Assembly: GCF_002873395.1 (NCBI RefSeq)
Contig: NZ_MCUV01000008.1
Coordinates: forward strand, 37,586-101,585
DNA length: 64,000 bases
Source: Vibrio sp. 10N.286.49.B3
GTDB taxonomy: Bacteria > Pseudomonadota > Gammaproteobacteria > Enterobacterales > Vibrionaceae
Direction: 5' to 3'
Numbering within the stretch: the first letter of the stretch is position 1; every line of letters starts with the position of its first letter. This document shows, in pieces, positions 62,384-64,000 of the stretch. The notes under the pieces were generated by a model. It was not told where the DNA came from, made no database searches, and saw only the letters and a list, made by a program, of their open reading frames with translations. The position numbers were made by a program, and so were the translations under genes.

Positions 62384-62396
62384 GACAAAAAATGTC
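62384..62396. promoter_or_regulatory. WYL-locus operator, copy 6
   Basis: GACAAAAAATGTC, the same 13 bases as copy 3. It lies 54 bp upstream of the 62450 gene, with TAGACA at the -35 position and TTGATA 17 bp downstream. Confidence 0.7.
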
Positions 62397-62449
62397 TGAT
62401 GTAATTGATACATTAAATTTATAGATTCAAGACGAAACAAGAGATAATA

Positions 62450-63253
62450 ATGAAGTTTAACAATGAAGAACAAGTATATGAGCACTTTTTGCCTGGTTAC
62501 TTTCATGAGCAAAATGACGAAACTCGTGACGAAATGTGGTGGAGCGCACCTAGAACCGTCATCGTGCCACTTTTAACTGCATTACAGCTATTTAAAGGTG
62601 AGGGGGATGATTGTATAACGATGGACGAAGTTTCTCGGCAGTACAATTGCTCATGGATTCAGTGGCCTGATTTACTCAGTATGGATATACCTCACTGGGA
62701 AGTAAATAGCTACCTACATCAAAACCCTTATGATAAGTATGCGGAAGAGCTTGATAATAGAAATATAGAACCAAAGTTTATTGAAAATGTTCCTGAAGGT
62801 TATTCTAGTCAATTTCATCATGAAGAAATAAAATTATTCTATCAGGGAGACTTGCATAACGGTGAAATCACAAGTGCGATTAATTATGTTGACAGAGAAG
62901 CGACTTTGCTTATTTCTCAGTGGGCTAAATCTTTCCCTAAGAATAAGCAACGTAAAGTAAATATGTCTTGGCATGAACATTACCAAACTCGAAATGAATA
63001 TGTGATGCGTGAATTAGAACTATTGGGTCCAATGTCTATCATCATTAATCACTCTGAATTGTGTCACTTTTTACCTAAAGTTACATTTATTCTCGCAAAT
63101 AATATGAGTTTACGTTCCGTTAGCCCAAAGCATTTTTTGCGTGACATTAAGTCAATTGAGAATGAGTCACTATTAGATACATTAGATGAATTAGTGATCT
63201 CAATCACTCAAGAACATAAAAAATGGTATAAGAGTGAAGGGTTTTTAGCTTAA
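62450..63253 (+). CDS. 267-residue protein of unknown function
   Basis: A soluble protein with an aromatic, acidic N-terminal half (EMWWSAPRTVIVPLLTAL, WIQWPDLLSMDIPHWEV) and a more helical C-terminal half (HEHYQTRNEYVMRELELLGP, LVISITQEHKKWYKS). No membrane segment, signal peptide or known catalytic motif is visible. It has its own operator copy 6 and is followed by a terminator at 63268, so it forms a single-gene transcript in the regulon. I do not recognise it and cannot give a function. Confidence 0.62.
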   Translation: MKFNNEEQVYEHFLPGYFHEQNDETRDEMWWSAPRTVIVPLLTALQLFKGEGDDCITMDEVSRQYNCSWIQWPDLLSMDIPHWEVNSYLHQNPYDKYAEELDNRNIEPKFIENVPEGYSSQFHHEEIKLFYQGDLHNGEITSAINYVDREATLLISQWAKSFPKNKQRKVNMSWHEHYQTRNEYVMRELELLGPMSIIINHSELCHFLPKVTFILANNMSLRSVSPKHFLRDIKSIENESLLDTLDELVISITQEHKKWYKSEGFLA

Positions 63254-63267
63254 CAAGTTCAAGTGAG

Positions 63268-63297
63268 AGCCGATTTCATCCTTAATATTCGGCTTTT
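63268..63297 (+). terminator. Terminator after the 267-residue gene
   Basis: AGCCGA/TCGGCT stem with a 15-nt loop and a TTTT tail. It closes the last WYL-regulated transcript that I can identify. Confidence 0.7.
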
Positions 63298-63416
63298 GCG
63301 AGAAAGGTGAGATACCCAATCGATTAACCTCATATCTTCTTTAAAGGTTTACAGTAAGGAGCGTCAGGTGAATAGCAGAGGAAGAACTGAGTGTTAATTA
63401 ATGAAAGGTTTTTAAT

Positions 63417-63902
63417 ATGGAAGAAATATTAGAGTGGTTGTATAAAGTTTTTAGCGCCATAATTACAGTCTTGAGTATTATTTATTTATCTCTGTATTAT
63501 TATGGAGATAGTAACATGCTTTATAACTTTCTCTTTAACACAGTGTTGGGTGGTTTTTACCTTTACGTCTATTATATATTCTATTATTCAACTGAATTCG
63601 TGAGTCTGCTTCTGTATTTCTTGCCATTTTGTATGGTTTGCCACCTATTATGTGGTATTTTAAGTGGTTTACTTAATACTCTACTAAGGTATGCATCATT
63701 TTATTTAGTTTCACCACTGATTCTTACCTATCACTTTTTTACATACTTGCTCGGGTTCTTTAGCGAAGGGCATTTAGTGCGAATGGGATTTGGGTTTTAT
63801 TTCTACGTGCCAGCTATAGGAATAACAATATCAATCTATGGGTGTATTTTATTTTCTATGTATGAATATTATATCAGTGATTATCAAAAAAAATTAAAAT
63901 GA
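63417..63902 (+). CDS. Membrane protein of unknown function
   Basis: 161 residues with about four hydrophobic helices (VFSAIITVLSIIYLSLYYYG, FLFNTVLGGFYLYVYYIFYY, LLYFLPFCMVCHLLCGILSG, FYVPAIGITISIYGCILFSM, each given in part) and many Tyr and Phe. A GAAAGG ribosome site lies before the ATG. No GACA-N5-TGTC operator is upstream, so its place in the WYL regulon is unclear. It may be a further membrane component of the island or belong to the next unit. The last 98 bp of the window show no gene. Confidence 0.6.
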   Translation: MEEILEWLYKVFSAIITVLSIIYLSLYYYGDSNMLYNFLFNTVLGGFYLYVYYIFYYSTEFVSLLLYFLPFCMVCHLLCGILSGLLNTLLRYASFYLVSPLILTYHFFTYLLGFFSEGHLVRMGFGFYFYVPAIGITISIYGCILFSMYEYYISDYQKKLK

Positions 63903-64000
63903 TACCTGAACTATGAGTGAAGATTTTACGTGTCATTTTAGGGTCCTATTACCCATTATAATAGAAATATATTCTCAGTTGCGTATTTCGGTGATTGCGA

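Noticed and set aside
48434..63253. BREX, Gabija, Zorya or CRISPR system
   Set aside because: I see none of their defining genes (no PglZ, BrxC, GajA-type OLD nuclease, ZorAB motor pair, Cas proteins or repeat-spacer array).

Overview
The window looks like a chromosomal segment of a marine Vibrio (Vibrionaceae). It carries alginate lyase, galactan-sugar and alpha-galactoside catabolism, MacAB, CopA and a Vibrio-like mix of core and accessory genes at moderate to low G+C. A modABC-nifQ block with apparent sigma-54/NifA promoters suggests a strain able to fix nitrogen. This was read from raw sequence without database searches, so family names rest on motifs I can see.

Layout. (1) About 1-13.7 kb is a red-algal galactan (agar-type) utilisation locus. 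It has a 3,6-anhydro-galactonate cycloisomerase, KDPG aldolase and KDG kinase (minus strand), three dehydrogenases (plus), a GH2 beta-galactosidase and a GH117 anhydro-galactosidase (minus), a second Ldh2-type dehydrogenase, a LacY-type MFS permease and a small P-loop kinase-like protein. A repeated operator (ATTGGTTNNCCAAT) paired with CRP-like sites ties the promoters together. (2) 14-18.8 kb has ogt, then modABC facing nifQ. modA and nifQ each have a -24/-12 element and a TGT-N10-ACA upstream site. (3) 18.8-24.8 kb has an outer-membrane protein, a LysR/SDR divergent pair, a CBM32-PL7 alginate lyase lipoprotein and a YjeH-like exporter. (4) 25-30.5 kb is a macA-macB-sensor kinase-response regulator operon. 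(5) 30.6-36.1 kb is an accessory segment bracketed by an imperfect direct repeat of about 40 bp. It holds two small phage/plasmid-like genes, two lipoproteins and a decaying lipoprotein/hydrolase operon. (6) 36.3-39.5 kb is a copper operon: a 63-aa protein, CopA and a 24-aa membrane microprotein. (7) 40.4-45.7 kb has a LacI regulator, a GH36 alpha-galactosidase and a sodium symporter, with three LacI-type operators. (8) 46-47.8 kb is a crotonase/SnoaL two-gene cassette between two near-identical repeats of about 54 bp.

(9) 48.3-63.3 kb is the most unusual part. A WYL-domain regulator precedes an AT-rich island encoding several membrane proteins, a dedicated type I signal peptidase, an AddB-like nuclease, a 1563-residue AddA-like UvrD helicase-nuclease with an extra C-terminal domain, and three proteins I cannot assign. 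Six copies of a 13-bp palindrome (GACA-N5-TGTC) sit in front of these transcription units and nowhere else I noticed in the window. They suggest one WYL-controlled regulon. I read it as a candidate undescribed DNA-processing, possibly anti-phage, system that couples an AddAB-like machine to a membrane/secretion module.
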